NCBI GenBank assembly: GCA_020637795.1
Contig: JACKJT010000001.1
Span: 1,178,001-1,242,000, forward strand
Reading direction: 5' to 3'
DNA: 64,000 nucleotides
Origin: Hoeflea sp.
Lineage (GTDB): Bacteria > Pseudomonadota > Alphaproteobacteria > Rhizobiales > Rhizobiaceae
Every line of letters begins with the position of its first letter. Position 1 is the stretch's first letter. The position numbers were made by a program, and so were the translations under genes. Positions 10,565-21,049 of this stretch are shown here, one piece after another. The notes under the pieces are model-generated. The model was not told the DNA's origin and did not search any database. It worked only from the letters and a program-made list of their open reading frames with translations.

Positions 10565-12439
10565 TTGGGGTTCATCATCGCACAGTGGTCCTTGCGACGT
10601 GCGGCGATTTCGGGTGCGCTGTTCGTGCTCGTCTCGGTCTTGGCCGTGTTCGCAAGCCTGCCGCTGGCGGTATCCAGCGGCGTGGTGCGCGACCGGCTCG
10701 AGCGCGACATCAGCGCCTGGGCGGGCCATCCGGTGTCGCTCGGCGATGCCCCCTCGCTCGATTTCTGGCCGACGCCGACAATCCAGCTCGACAATGTCGA
10801 AATCCTGCCGTCGACCTTTGCCGGCAGCGATCCGATCCTGCGCGCCGACAGCATCGTCGCCAATTTCAACCTGTTCTCGGCGGTGCTTGGCGCACCGAGT
10901 TTCTCCGAGTTCAGGCTGATCCGGCCGACCTTCAATGTCGAACTCTACCCGGACGCAACGTCCAACTGGACTTCCACTTCCGGCGAACTGGCGCAAGGGG
11001 TTGCCGCGGCGGTGGCGCGGGACCTGGCGGCGCAATCGGGTGAAGACGCTCCGGCTACCGCGATCATCCCCGAATCCGCCGCACTCGGCGCCGTCACCAT
11101 CGAGGACGGCACCGTCAAATGGATCCGCGATCCCGGTGCAGCGGCGGAAAAACTGACCGCGATCAACGGCACGCTGGCCTGGACCGCGCCGACGGCGGTG
11201 GCGCGCGCCAATATCAGCGCGATCTTCCGCGGCGAGCAGGTGACGCTCGCCGGATCGACCTCGGCGCCGCTCCTGCTGCTTGGCGGCCGGACCGCGCCGG
11301 TGGACATCAAGCTGACGTCGGCGCCACTCAACATCGAGTTCGGCGGATCGGCAAGCCTCGGCCAGGACTATTTCCTGTCGGGCGCGCTCAAGCTCTCAAG
11401 TGTATCGGTGCGGCGCGCGCTCGAATGGTCGGGCACTGACATCAAGCCCGGCGAGGCGCTGGGCGCGCTTGAGCTGTCGGCGAAGATCTCCGCCGAGAAG
11501 ACCAAGGCAAAGCTTGACGACCTGATCATCATGATCGACCGCAACCGCGGCATCGGTGTTCTCGACATGGCGCTGCGCGAAGGCGAGCCGCCGCTGATCG
11601 CCGGCACGCTGGCGTTCAACTCGCTCGACATCGCCTCGTTCCTGCAGGCGTTCACGCCGCTGCCCAAGGCAGGCAAGGACATCGCCTCGACCATCGACAC
11701 GCGCTTCCTGCGCGAGATCGGACTGGATCTGAGGCTGTCGGCGCAATCGGCCAGCTTCGGGCCGGTGATGCTCTCCAACCTCGCCGCCGCAGCCCGCGTC
11801 GAGCAGGGCCGCGCCAATCTCGATGTCGGCGACGCCACCGCCTATGGCGGCAACCTGATCGGCCGCATTGCCATTTCCGAGCAGGGAATCGACGGCGGGG
11901 TGAAGGTCCAGCTTTCAGCGCGCAACACCAATTTCGGCGGCCTGTTCGACGCCTTCGGGCTGACCGAGCCCTTGCCGCGCGGCACCGGATCGCTCGACGT
12001 CGAGGTCACCTCGCCGTATCCGACCTGGGCGACCGCGCTGTCGGATCTCACCGGCAGGATTGAGCTGGCGGTGGATGCGGGCATGGTGCCGGGCCTCAAC
12101 ATCGCCAAGTTCCGGGAGCTTGCCAAGACCGAACGCTTCTTCGATCTCGACCAGCTCGGCGAAGGCACCGCGTTCCCCTTCACCTCGGCGCGTTTTCACG
12201 CGACGATCGCCGGCGGCGAGGCCAATCTGACCACCGCCGAACTGGTCGGTCCGCAGCAGATGATCTCGCTGTCGGGCGTCATTCCCTATTCGCGCTCGAG
12301 CCTTGCCATTGCCGGCGTTCTCGGACCCGCGCCCGCCGCCGACGGCAAGGTTGCCGAGCCCGGCACCGGCATGGAACCGCTGAGGTTCTTCATCGGCGGA
12401 TCCTGGCCGCGGCCGGTGATTTCACCGGTGACCCCGTGA
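10565..12439 (+). CDS. AsmA family protein
   Basis: A 624-aa protein with one N-terminal membrane anchor (about 12-34, ISGALFVLVSVLAVFASLPLAV) and a long beta-rich body. The opening region (LERDISAWAGHPVSLGD, then WPTPTIQLDNVEI) is the AsmA N-terminal repeat; the C-terminal third (about 480-600) resembles the AsmA-like C-terminal domain, ending in FFIGGSWPRPVISP. AsmA-like proteins are thought to act in the periplasm in lipid transfer or outer-membrane assembly. It starts with TTG at 10565, supported by GAGGGG 8 bases upstream; no ATG nearby is better placed. Confidence 0.85.
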   Translation: MGFIIAQWSLRRAAISGALFVLVSVLAVFASLPLAVSSGVVRDRLERDISAWAGHPVSLGDAPSLDFWPTPTIQLDNVEILPSTFAGSDPILRADSIVANFNLFSAVLGAPSFSEFRLIRPTFNVELYPDATSNWTSTSGELAQGVAAAVARDLAAQSGEDAPATAIIPESAALGAVTIEDGTVKWIRDPGAAAEKLTAINGTLAWTAPTAVARANISAIFRGEQVTLAGSTSAPLLLLGGRTAPVDIKLTSAPLNIEFGGSASLGQDYFLSGALKLSSVSVRRALEWSGTDIKPGEALGALELSAKISAEKTKAKLDDLIIMIDRNRGIGVLDMALREGEPPLIAGTLAFNSLDIASFLQAFTPLPKAGKDIASTIDTRFLREIGLDLRLSAQSASFGPVMLSNLAAAARVEQGRANLDVGDATAYGGNLIGRIAISEQGIDGGVKVQLSARNTNFGGLFDAFGLTEPLPRGTGSLDVEVTSPYPTWATALSDLTGRIELAVDAGMVPGLNIAKFRELAKTERFFDLDQLGEGTAFPFTSARFHATIAGGEANLTTAELVGPQQMISLSGVIPYSRSSLAIAGVLGPAPAADGKVAEPGTGMEPLRFFIGGSWPRPVISPVTP

Positions 12440-12556
12440 CGCCGGGCAGGATTCGAGCACGCTTGCGAAAAATCGCGTATTTGGCGACAATCGGCCCGGC
12501 GGACTGCTTCGGCAATGCCGGGCGCCCGCAGGGCTGATAGGGGGAACTCTCAGAGA

Positions 12557-12799
12557 ATGCTGCGGTTGCTTTCGGCACTTGTCAAAATCGGACTGGCTTC
12601 GCTGATCACCGGCGCGGTTCTCTCGGCGCTCAACCTGTCGGCGGCCGAGTTGCTGGCCGAGATCGGGCTGACTCCGGACCGGGTTTTCGAGGCGCTGCAG
12701 AACGGCGCGGCCTGGGCAATCCCCAACATCGTGCTCGGCTCGATGGTGATCGTGCCGATCTGGTTCGTCACCTACCTGCTCCGGCCGCCAAAGAACTGA
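12557..12799 (+). CDS. Small two-helix membrane protein, unknown function
   Basis: An 80-aa protein starting MLRLLSALVKIGLASLITGAV. Two hydrophobic helices (about 4-24 and 52-75) flank a short acidic segment (ELLAEIGLTPDRVFEAL), and the protein ends in RPPKN. The layout matches a small uncharacterised membrane-protein family common in Rhizobiales (DUF6460-like by memory, unchecked). It sits 117 bases downstream of the AsmA gene on the same strand and is convergent with the pot operon. The earlier in-frame ATG at 12515 adds a charged, poorly conserved tail and is not used. Confidence 0.7.
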   Translation: MLRLLSALVKIGLASLITGAVLSALNLSAAELLAEIGLTPDRVFEALQNGAAWAIPNIVLGSMVIVPIWFVTYLLRPPKN

Positions 12800-12811
12800 C
12801 ACCCGCCTTTT

Positions 12812-13633
12812 TTAATGATTTGCGAAGGCTGCCTGCTCGTCGCGCTGGCGCCTGACCTCGCGGCTCTTGTTGAGCACCGAGGCGATGATGACGCCGATCG
12901 CCACCGCGCCGATGAGCAAGGTACAGACCGCGTTGATCTCGGGCGTGACGCCCAGGCGCACCTGGGAATAGATCTTCATCGGCAACGTGGTCGCCCCCGG
13001 GCCCGAGGTGAAGCTGGCGATCACCAGATCGTCGAGCGACAGGGTGAAGGCCAGCATCCAGCCGGAGATCACCGCCGGCAGGATCACCGGCAGGGTGATC
13101 TGCAGGAAGGTGGTGACGGGCCCGGCGCCCAGATCCATCGCCGCCTCCTCGAGCGAGCGGTCGAAGCTCATCAGCCGCGACTGCACCACGACGGCGACAA
13201 AGCACATGGTGAAGGTGATGTGGGCCAGCGTCACGGTCCAGAAGCCGCGAGAGAAATCCACCGCCACGAACAGGAGCAGCAGCGACAGGCCGGTGATGAC
13301 TTCGGGCATGACCAGCGGGGCGAAGACCATGCCGGAAAACAGGATGCGACCGTTGAAGCGGGTGTAGCGGGTCAGCGCCAGCGCCGCCAGCGTTCCGAGC
13401 ACGGTGGCGAAGGTGGCCGAGACGAAGCCCACCCGCACCGTCACCCAGGCGGCGTCCATCAGGCCCTGGTTGTTGAACAGCTCACCATACCATTTGGTCG
13501 AAAAGCCCGACCAGACGGTGACCAGCCGGGATTCGTTGAACGAGTAGATCACCAGGATGACGATCGGCAGGTAGAGAAAGGCGAAGCCCAGGACTACCGA
13601 GGCGATGTTGAAGCGGGACCAGGTCGTGTTCAT
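12812..13633 (-). CDS. potI: Putrescine ABC transporter permease PotI
   Basis: A 273-aa inner-membrane permease with six predicted helices and the EAA loop EEAAMDLGAGPVTTFLQITLPVILPA, which contacts the ATPase. N-terminus (LYLPIVILVIYSFNESRLVTVWSGFS) is characteristic of PotI/PotC permeases. It is the last gene of the minus-strand operon potF-potG-(small gene)-potH-potI, starting 10 bases after potH. With PotH it forms the channel through which putrescine, or a related polyamine, crosses the inner membrane. Confidence 0.93.
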   Translation of the reverse strand: MNTTWSRFNIASVVLGFAFLYLPIVILVIYSFNESRLVTVWSGFSTKWYGELFNNQGLMDAAWVTVRVGFVSATFATVLGTLAALALTRYTRFNGRILFSGMVFAPLVMPEVITGLSLLLLFVAVDFSRGFWTVTLAHITFTMCFVAVVVQSRLMSFDRSLEEAAMDLGAGPVTTFLQITLPVILPAVISGWMLAFTLSLDDLVIASFTSGPGATTLPMKIYSQVRLGVTPEINAVCTLLIGAVAIGVIIASVLNKSREVRRQRDEQAAFANH

Positions 13634-13643
13634 GGGATAATCC

Positions 13644-14552
13644 TCACCGTCCGCTCTCCTGCGATTTGGCCTGCGCCTGCTGGAAGAACATGATGGGGAC
13701 CACCAGGATCAGCAGCAGCAGCACCGCGACCGCCGAGGAGACCGGCCAGTCGCGGTTGTTGAAGAATTCGCTCCACAGCGTCTTGCCGATCATCAGGGTG
13801 CGCGAGCCACCGAGCAGGTCGGGGATGACGAACTCGCCGACGGCGGGGATGAAGACCAGCAGGCAGCCGGCGACGATGCCGGGGATGGCGAGCGGGAAGG
13901 TGATCTTCCAGAAGGCTGAGATCGGCGGGCAGCCCAGGTCCTGCGCCGCCTCGATCAGCGTGTAGTCCATCTTCTCGAGCGCTGAGTAGATCGGCAACAC
14001 CATGAACGGCAGGTAGGAATAGACGATGCCGATATAGACCGCCGTGTTGGTGTTGAGGATGATCAGCGGCTCGTCGATCAGGCCGATGGCCAGCAGCAGC
14101 TGGTTGAGCAGGCCTTCGGGCTTGAGGATGCCGATCCAGGCATAGACCCGGATCAGGAACGAGGTCCAGAACGGCAGGATCACCAGCATCAAGAGCGTCG
14201 GCCGCAGCGAGGTCGGCGCCCGGGCCATGCCGTAGGCCAGCGGGAAGCCGATCAGCAGCGTCAGCAGCGTCGAGATGAAAGCGATGGTGATCGAGGAAAT
14301 GTAGGCGTTGATGTAGAGCGCGTCCTCGGTCAGCCAGACATAGTTTGCGAAGCTGAACTGCCTGAAGGCCTCGATGATGCCCGAAATGCCGTCGGCCATG
14401 TCGATGGTCGGCGCATAGGGCGGCATCGCCATCATCGGCTCGGAGAGCGAGATCTTCAGCACGATGCCGAAGGGCACCAGGAAGAAGATCAACAGCCAGG
14501 CATAGGGGATTATAATGACCAGGCGGCGGGTGATGGCTGAGATGAATTTCAT
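13644..14552 (-). CDS. potH: Putrescine ABC transporter permease PotH
   Basis: A 302-aa permease, partner of PotI. The start MKFISAITRRLVIIIPYAW is chosen over an ATG 37 codons earlier that overlaps the preceding gene; GAGGGG lies just upstream. Six helices, and the EAA loop IEAAQDLGCPPISAFWKITFPLAIPG. The early periplasmic loop (SEPMMAMPPYAP) and the FLIRVYAWIGILKPEGLLN region match PotH/PotB proteins. An extra small membrane gene separates it from potG, unlike the usual potF-G-H-I order. Confidence 0.93.
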   Translation of the reverse strand: MKFISAITRRLVIIIPYAWLLIFFLVPFGIVLKISLSEPMMAMPPYAPTIDMADGISGIIEAFRQFSFANYVWLTEDALYINAYISSITIAFISTLLTLLIGFPLAYGMARAPTSLRPTLLMLVILPFWTSFLIRVYAWIGILKPEGLLNQLLLAIGLIDEPLIILNTNTAVYIGIVYSYLPFMVLPIYSALEKMDYTLIEAAQDLGCPPISAFWKITFPLAIPGIVAGCLLVFIPAVGEFVIPDLLGGSRTLMIGKTLWSEFFNNRDWPVSSAVAVLLLLILVVPIMFFQQAQAKSQESGR

Positions 14553-14562
14553 CGGGGGCCCC

Positions 14563-14940
14563 TCATAGCGACTTGACGACGGCGCGGGCGAGAAAGATCG
14601 CCATGAGCATCGAGAGAACGGCCAGCACCATGGTGCCGTAGAGGTCGACAAGCTCCGGCGCACCGATCATGACGGCGAAAAAGCCCAAGGTGGAGATCGA
14701 CACATAGGCTGCGAAGTTCTGCTCGGCTGGCGGAGACGGCTTGACGAAAATCCCGTAGCTCTTGGCGAGAGCGAGGAAATAGACGGAAACCACGACATAG
14801 CCGACATAGACCAGGGCGAACTCGGGACGTTGCAGCAGCAGGCCCGCGGCGATGGCCAGGGTCATGACGATCGCGGCGACGCGATTTGTCCTGTAAGCCC
14901 TTTGCAGGGCAACCTGGTCTGACGGCTCGGTGCGCTCCAT
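14563..14940 (-). CDS. Unknown four-helix membrane protein inside the pot operon
   Basis: A 125-aa protein starting MERTEPSDQVALQRAYRTNR with about four hydrophobic helices (IVMTLAIAAGLLL; FALVYVGYVVVSVYFLALA; FAAYVSISTLGFFAVMIGA; LYGTMVLAVLSMLMAIFLAR). ATG 14940 is preferred to 14946 because GAGGA sits 6 bases before it. It lies between potG (9 bases) and potH (10 bases) on the same strand, so it is almost certainly co-translated with the transporter. I do not recognise the family. It lacks the EAA loop and so is not a permease fragment. A modulatory or stabilising subunit of the transporter is possible but is inference. Confidence 0.75.
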   Translation of the reverse strand: MERTEPSDQVALQRAYRTNRVAAIVMTLAIAAGLLLQRPEFALVYVGYVVVSVYFLALAKSYGIFVKPSPPAEQNFAAYVSISTLGFFAVMIGAPELVDLYGTMVLAVLSMLMAIFLARAVVKSL

Positions 14941-14949
14941 GGACATTCC

Positions 14950-16089
14950 TCAACTGTTCAGCACGACGCCGCTGTCGGTGTCGAAGCAGACCCAGATCTC
15001 CTCGTCGTAGCCGATCGGGTCCTCGACCGTGCGGACGGCGTTGAGCAGCGAGGCCTTGACCACATCGCCGCTCTTGAGCTTGATGTGGAACACCGTCATG
15101 TCGCCGAGATAGCCGATGTCCCAGACCTCGCCGGAGGCGGCATTGACGCCGCTTTCAGGCTTTGTCCTGGACACGCGGAGCTTTTCCGGCCGGACGGCGA
15201 AACTGGCCTTCTCGCCCGGCGTATGGGCATGCGGGGTTTCGGAGCGGATGACCATGCCGTCGGGGGTCGTGATATCGACCAGGCTGCCATTGACCGCCGT
15301 CACCTCGCCGCGAAACAGGTTGATGTCGCCGATGAAACTGGCGACGAATTCGGACTTCGGCGCCTCGTAGATTTCCGCCGGGGTGCCGATCTGGACGATG
15401 CGGCCGACATCCATGACCGCGATCCGGTCGGCCATGGTCATGGCCTCCTCCTGGTCATGGGTGACGACGACGAAGGTCAGGCCCAGCTCCTGCTGCAGGT
15501 CCATCAGTTCGAACTGGGTTTCCTCGCGCAGCTTCTTGTCGAGCGCGCCGAGCGGCTCGTCGAGCAGCAGCACCTTCGGCCGCTTGGCAATCGAGCGGGC
15601 AAGGGCGACGCGCTGGCGCTGACCGCCCGAAAGCTGGTGCGGCTTGCGCTTGCCGAACTGCTCGAGCTTGACCAGCTTGAGCATGTTGGCGACGCGGTCG
15701 TCGATCTCGGACTTTGCCATGCCGTCCTGCTTGAGGCCGAAGGCGATGTTCTTCTCGACACTCATGTGCGGGAACAGCGCATAGGACTGGAACATCATGT
15801 TGACCGGGCGCTTGTAGGGCGGGACGCCGGCCATGTTCTCGCCGTCGAGCAGGATCTGTCCCTCGGTCGGGTTCTCGAAGCCGGCGAGCATGCGCAGCAG
15901 CGTTGACTTGCCGCATCCCGAGCCGCCGAGCAGCGCGAAAAACTCGCGCTGGTAGATGTGCAGCGTCAGGTCCTTGACGGCGACGAAATCGCCGAATTTC
16001 TTGGTGATGTTTTCGAACGCGATATAGGGGCGCTGGTTCGGATCATTCCACGGTTCGAAGCTTCGCCGGATGCTGCCCAATGATTTCAT
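14950..16089 (-). CDS. potG: Putrescine ABC transporter ATP-binding protein PotG
   Basis: A 379-aa ABC ATPase. Seen: Walker A GGSGCGKSTLL, Q-loop FQSYALFPHM, signature LSGGQRQRVALARS, Walker B KVLLLDEPLGALD, switch His in VVVTHDQEEAM, and a C-terminal TOBE domain (FAVRPEKLRVSR) as in polyamine-type importers. The N-terminal extension IRRSFEPWNDPNQRPYIAFEN is typical of PotG rather than PotA. ATG 16089 is used; the TTG two codons earlier is less likely. It follows potF after about 180 bases holding a hairpin, which would lower its expression relative to the binding protein. Confidence 0.93.
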   Translation of the reverse strand: MKSLGSIRRSFEPWNDPNQRPYIAFENITKKFGDFVAVKDLTLHIYQREFFALLGGSGCGKSTLLRMLAGFENPTEGQILLDGENMAGVPPYKRPVNMMFQSYALFPHMSVEKNIAFGLKQDGMAKSEIDDRVANMLKLVKLEQFGKRKPHQLSGGQRQRVALARSIAKRPKVLLLDEPLGALDKKLREETQFELMDLQQELGLTFVVVTHDQEEAMTMADRIAVMDVGRIVQIGTPAEIYEAPKSEFVASFIGDINLFRGEVTAVNGSLVDITTPDGMVIRSETPHAHTPGEKASFAVRPEKLRVSRTKPESGVNAASGEVWDIGYLGDMTVFHIKLKSGDVVKASLLNAVRTVEDPIGYDEEIWVCFDTDSGVVLNS

Positions 16090-16225
16090 GATCAACTGTC
16101 CCCATGATCAATACATATGCATGCCGCGCTCAACCTTGTTCATCCCGGCGATACCGCGCATGCAGTCTTGCGAACACTCCGGCGGCCTCTGCATTTGACT
16201 TCAGACGCAGAGGCACCGAAGTGAA

Positions 16226-16256
16226 AACCCCCGGCCCATTGACCGGACCGGGGGTT
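16226..16256 (-). terminator. Hairpin after potF (attenuator or partial terminator)
   Basis: Perfect 9-bp stem AACCCCCGG/CCGGGGGTT; on the minus strand it is followed by a short T run. It lies just past the potF stop and before potG, the common position for a hairpin that keeps the binding-protein message more abundant than the rest of the operon. Confidence 0.75.
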
Positions 16257-16266
16257 CCTTCTCGTG

Positions 16267-17361
16267 TCACTGACCGGTGACGACCTTTGTCCAGGTCCGG
16301 GTCAACACACGCTGGGTGCGCTGATCCTTGGGCGAGGTCGAATAGAGGCGACCGATGGTTTCCTCGTCGGGATAGATGGCGGTGTCGCCGATCACGTCCT
16401 CGTTGAGGAACGGCTTGGAGGCCAGGTTGCCGTTGGCGTAGTAGACATAGTTGGATGCCTTGGCCATGACTTCGGGCTTCATGATGTAGTTGAGGAACTC
16501 GTGCGCCTCCTCGACATGGGCGGCGTCGCCGGGGATCGCCATGTTGTCGAACCACATCAGCGCGCCTTCCTTGGGGATCACGTACTCGATGGTCACGCCC
16601 TGATTGGCTTCCGCGGCGCGGTCACGGGCCTGAAGGATATCGCCCGACCAGCCGACGGCCAGGCAGATGTCACCATTGGCCAGTGCATTGATGTATTCGG
16701 ACGAGTGGAACTTCTTGACGCTCGGGCGGATGGTGAGCAGCAGTTCCTCGGCCTTGGCGATGTCATCGGGCGAGCTGGAATCCGGATCAAGGCCGAGATA
16801 GTTCAGCGCCGCCGGGACGATCTCCTCGGCCGTATCCAGCATATAGACGCCGCAATCGGCAAGCTTGGAAATGTTGGCCGGGTCGAACACGATGCTCCAG
16901 GAATTGAGCGGAGTGTCACCCAGCCGTTCCTTGACCTTGTCGACATTGATGCCGATGCCGGTGGTGCCCCACATGTAGTTGATGGCGTGCTCGTTACCCG
17001 GATCGTATTTTTCCAGCCGCGACATGATGGCGGGGTCCATGTTGACGAGATTGGGCAGCTTGGACTTGTCGAGCTTCTGGAACACGCCGGCGGTGATCTG
17101 CCGGGCAAGGAAGGTTCCGGTCGGAACCACGATGTCGTAGCCGGTGGAGCCGGCGAGCAGTTTGGTTTCCAGCACCTCGTTGGAATCAAACACGTCGTAG
17201 ACAACCTTTATGCCGGTTTCCTTGGTGAAGTCCTCGAGGATCGACTCGTCGATGTAGTCGGACCAGTTATAGACGTTGACGACGCGCTCCTGGGCGGTTG
17301 CAAGCACGGTCGATGCGGCGAGCATGACGGCTGCGGAGATTAGGCGGGTTTTCAGGGTCAT
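16267..17361 (-). CDS. potF: Putrescine-binding periplasmic protein PotF
   Basis: A 364-aa secreted solute-binding protein. Signal peptide MTLKTRLISAAVMLAASTVLATAQ, then the family hallmark VVNVYNWSDYIDESILEDF (YNWxDYI is diagnostic for PotD/PotF). VYDVFDSNEVLETKLLAG, INYMWGTTGIGINVDKV and AVGWSGDILQAR line the binding cleft in this family. The start is fixed by GAGGAACAGGA just upstream; the frame is open 44 codons further but without a signal peptide. First gene of the operon. Together with the puuA/puuB-like genes at 32.8-35.5 kb it suggests growth on putrescine. Confidence 0.94.
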   Translation of the reverse strand: MTLKTRLISAAVMLAASTVLATAQERVVNVYNWSDYIDESILEDFTKETGIKVVYDVFDSNEVLETKLLAGSTGYDIVVPTGTFLARQITAGVFQKLDKSKLPNLVNMDPAIMSRLEKYDPGNEHAINYMWGTTGIGINVDKVKERLGDTPLNSWSIVFDPANISKLADCGVYMLDTAEEIVPAALNYLGLDPDSSSPDDIAKAEELLLTIRPSVKKFHSSEYINALANGDICLAVGWSGDILQARDRAAEANQGVTIEYVIPKEGALMWFDNMAIPGDAAHVEEAHEFLNYIMKPEVMAKASNYVYYANGNLASKPFLNEDVIGDTAIYPDEETIGRLYSTSPKDQRTQRVLTRTWTKVVTGQ

Positions 17362-17605
17362 TCCTGTTCCTCTCGTTTTCTGATCTTGCCACCCGGCTTG
17401 CGGCATCGCCGTTGCGGGGACGTCCACGTCCCGGCCTTTGATGGCCAGGTGCGGCGGATGGGCCAACTTTAGGCGGAATCTCAGGTTGCACAAGAGGTGA
17501 TCAAGTCATTTCCTGACACCCCTGCCCGAGAAAATGCTGCAACGCACTTCCGCCGCGCCCTTGTCCACCGCCTGCAGTGCCAGCAAGCGGTCAACCGGGG
17601 TCATG

Positions 17606-19045
17606 TCACTGAAAATCAAAGGCTGAGAGCCCCGTCACCATCTCGTCGAGCCCCAACGGGCGGGTGATCGGCGGCTCGGCGCGGGCCAGGCATCCGGCCC
17701 GCTCGCACAACCTGCAGGCCGGACCGACGGGAATGGAAACCGGTTGCGCTGATTTGCCGCCACTCATCGGCAGGGCTTCGCCATAGACGATTTCATCGCG
17801 GAAGCCGATGTCGCAGCCGAGCAGGATGGCGGTGCGGCGGGGCCGTTCGGAGAAGGCCCCCTGTGGCCCCTCGAGCGTGCGGGAGACGGTGAGGAACTCG
17901 GCGCCGCCGGGCATTTCGACGGCCTCGACCAGCACCTGCGCGGGTTGCGAGAAGGCGGCGTGGATCGACAGTTTCGGGCAGTTGCCGCCAAAGCGTTGCT
18001 GCGGAAAGCCCTGCGCCCCGGCGCGGCGGAACCGGTGGCCGGCCACATCGACCTCGAGCATGAAGAACGGCACACCCGAAAGGCTCGGCCGGCACAGGGT
18101 GGTGACGCGGTTTGCGGCCTGCTCGAAGGACACGCCGAAGCGCGATTTCAGCACGTCGATGTCGTAGCGGGCACGCTGGGCGGCGGCATGAAAGGCCTGA
18201 TAGGGCATCATCAGCGCGTGCGCGGCGTAGCGGGCGAGTTCGAAGCGGGCGATACGGCGGGCCTCATCGCTCGAGAGCTTGAGCTCGCCGACGCCGGCGG
18301 CGATGGCGACATTCATGCGGATCAGCGAGGCCTCCATGGCGACCTCGCGCAACTGGTCGAACGGCGACAGCCGCTCGGAGAGGAACAAGCGCTGGGAGTG
18401 GCGGTCGTAGCGGCGGCGCCAGTTGGGCATGGTGGCGACCGGCAGTGAGCGGACGACGACGCCGTGCTCGGTCCTGAGCCAGGACTTGAGTGCGCCCATC
18501 AGGTCGTCGCCGGGCTTGAGCAACTGGTGGAAGGCTTCCGCCTCCTCCTCGAGCGCCGGATGGTGATTGGGGCGGTTTTCGAGAATTTCGCGGACCTCGT
18601 CCATCGGCAGCCGCGCGCCCGACATCGCCGGGCTGTGGCCCTCGCGGGCCAGCATGGCCGAGAGATCCGACAGGCGCTCGGCCTGCTCGCGGTAGGCGCG
18701 GTGCATCTTCAGGATGGCGGCGCTGGCATTGGGCGCGGCTTCGGCGATCTCGACCACTTCCTGGTCGCCCGGCAGCTCGCCGGTCAGAAGCGGATCGGCA
18801 AAAACCTCCTTGAGGCTAGCCAGCGTTGTGCCGCCGCCCTCGCCCTGCAGCTCCTCGACGTCGACCTTGTAGACGGCGGAGAGCTTGAGGATCAGCTGCA
18901 CTGTCAGCGGCCGCTGGTTGCGCTCGATCAGGTTGAGATAGGAGGGCGAAATGCCCAAGGCCTCGGCCATGGCGGTCTGGGTCAGGCCCTTGGCGTTGCG
19001 GATGCGGCGGATGCGCGGACCGGCAAATATCTTCTGTTCAGCCAT
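17606..19045 (-). CDS. XRE-family regulator, ScfR/RamB-like (short-chain acyl-CoA type)
   Basis: A 479-aa regulator. N-terminal XRE helix-turn-helix (about 8-65: RIRRIRNAKGLTQTAMAEALGISPSYLNLIERNQRP), a middle IrrE/ImmA-like region without an obvious intact HExxH, and the C-terminal DUF2083-type domain ending in a Cys motif CRLCERAGC. RamB in actinobacteria and ScfR/MccR-type proteins in alphaproteobacteria share this layout and control glyoxylate-shunt or short-chain acyl-CoA genes. Its position, divergent from isocitrate lyase with a 248-base shared upstream region, supports the same role here. Effector binding is unproven. Confidence 0.88.
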   Translation of the reverse strand: MAEQKIFAGPRIRRIRNAKGLTQTAMAEALGISPSYLNLIERNQRPLTVQLILKLSAVYKVDVEELQGEGGGTTLASLKEVFADPLLTGELPGDQEVVEIAEAAPNASAAILKMHRAYREQAERLSDLSAMLAREGHSPAMSGARLPMDEVREILENRPNHHPALEEEAEAFHQLLKPGDDLMGALKSWLRTEHGVVVRSLPVATMPNWRRRYDRHSQRLFLSERLSPFDQLREVAMEASLIRMNVAIAAGVGELKLSSDEARRIARFELARYAAHALMMPYQAFHAAAQRARYDIDVLKSRFGVSFEQAANRVTTLCRPSLSGVPFFMLEVDVAGHRFRRAGAQGFPQQRFGGNCPKLSIHAAFSQPAQVLVEAVEMPGGAEFLTVSRTLEGPQGAFSERPRRTAILLGCDIGFRDEIVYGEALPMSGGKSAQPVSIPVGPACRLCERAGCLARAEPPITRPLGLDEMVTGLSAFDFQ

Positions 19046-19293
19046 CGCCCCGATCTTTACAGGTTTTTACAGACTTTCGTCGCAGTACGCAGGTGTTTCG
19101 CTTTTACAATTGTGACAAATTTACACGCTGGTTTTGTCAAACACAAGACAGCTTGACCTGATTTCTCGACCGTATTTGCTGAATTTTCTCGGCTTCGTGT
19201 GCAGCGCAATGTAAATCCAGTCACATCGAAGGCGAACAAAGGGCTCCCAAGCTGGTTCGCTGGACAGCAACATACCCTGACCGGAGAGACGTC

Positions 19294-20583
<1,290 letters not shown>

Positions 20584-20678
20584 AGCAAGACACCCCCTCA
20601 CCCGCCAAAGGGCGGGTGGGGGACCCCGACAGACGACCCAGACGACCGATCACAAACCCCGCTAGAGGAGAAATGCAC

Positions 20679-20915
20679 ATGGCACCCCAGACCCGCGTCA
20701 AGGAAAGAGCAGAAGAGCAGTCTTCGGCAATGGATGCAGACCAGCAGGCAGCAATCCGCATGCTCGCCAACGACCTGCACCGTCTCAACCACTCCGTCAT
20801 GAAGGCCGTCGATGCCGGCGTGTCGGTGGAACTGGTCCGCTCGGCCCGCCACCATGGCGGCGAGGGCAACTGGGGTGACCTGCTGATCCCGGTGATCGTC
20901 ACCCAGGGCCGTTAA
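20679..20915 (+). CDS. Small conserved-looking protein downstream of aceA
   Basis: A 78-aa soluble protein starting MAPQTRVKERAEEQSSAMDADQ. ATG 20679 is used because AGAGGAG lies 8 bases upstream; ATG 20673 is only 2 bases from it. Features: an N-terminal charged helix, then DLHRLNHSVMKAVDAGVSVELVRSARHHGGEGNWGDLLIPVIV. I do not recognise a named family. It starts 95 bases after aceA and both precede one terminator, so co-transcription is likely; small proteins in this position recur in Rhizobiales by memory. A role tied to the glyoxylate shunt is inference only. Confidence 0.75.
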   Translation: MAPQTRVKERAEEQSSAMDADQQAAIRMLANDLHRLNHSVMKAVDAGVSVELVRSARHHGGEGNWGDLLIPVIVTQGR

Positions 20916-21016
20916 AAACAGCGGGCAACTTCCCGGCCGCTCGTTCGAGCCTGAAGACCCCGCCCCCGGTTCCGGGATTCCCTGTTCCCGGATTTGCCTT
21001 CGCAGGCAGTTCATTT

Positions 21017-21049
21017 CCCGCCGCGGCTTGACGCCACGGCGGGTTTTTT
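21017..21049 (+). terminator. Terminator of the aceA unit
   Basis: CCCGCCG/CGGCGGG stem with a 13-base loop followed by six T's. The 3' arm and T run are repeated almost exactly about 33 bases downstream (see the repeat entry). Confidence 0.85.

Noticed and set aside
17417..17432. Inverted repeat GGGACGT-CC-ACGTCCC upstream of potF
   Set aside because: Only 7-bp arms in GC-rich DNA; no known regulator fits, so not listed as an operator.
20592..20622. Hairpin CACCCGCC/GGCGGGTG after aceA
   Set aside because: No T run and the likely co-transcribed 78-aa gene follows; probably a structural spacer rather than a terminator.
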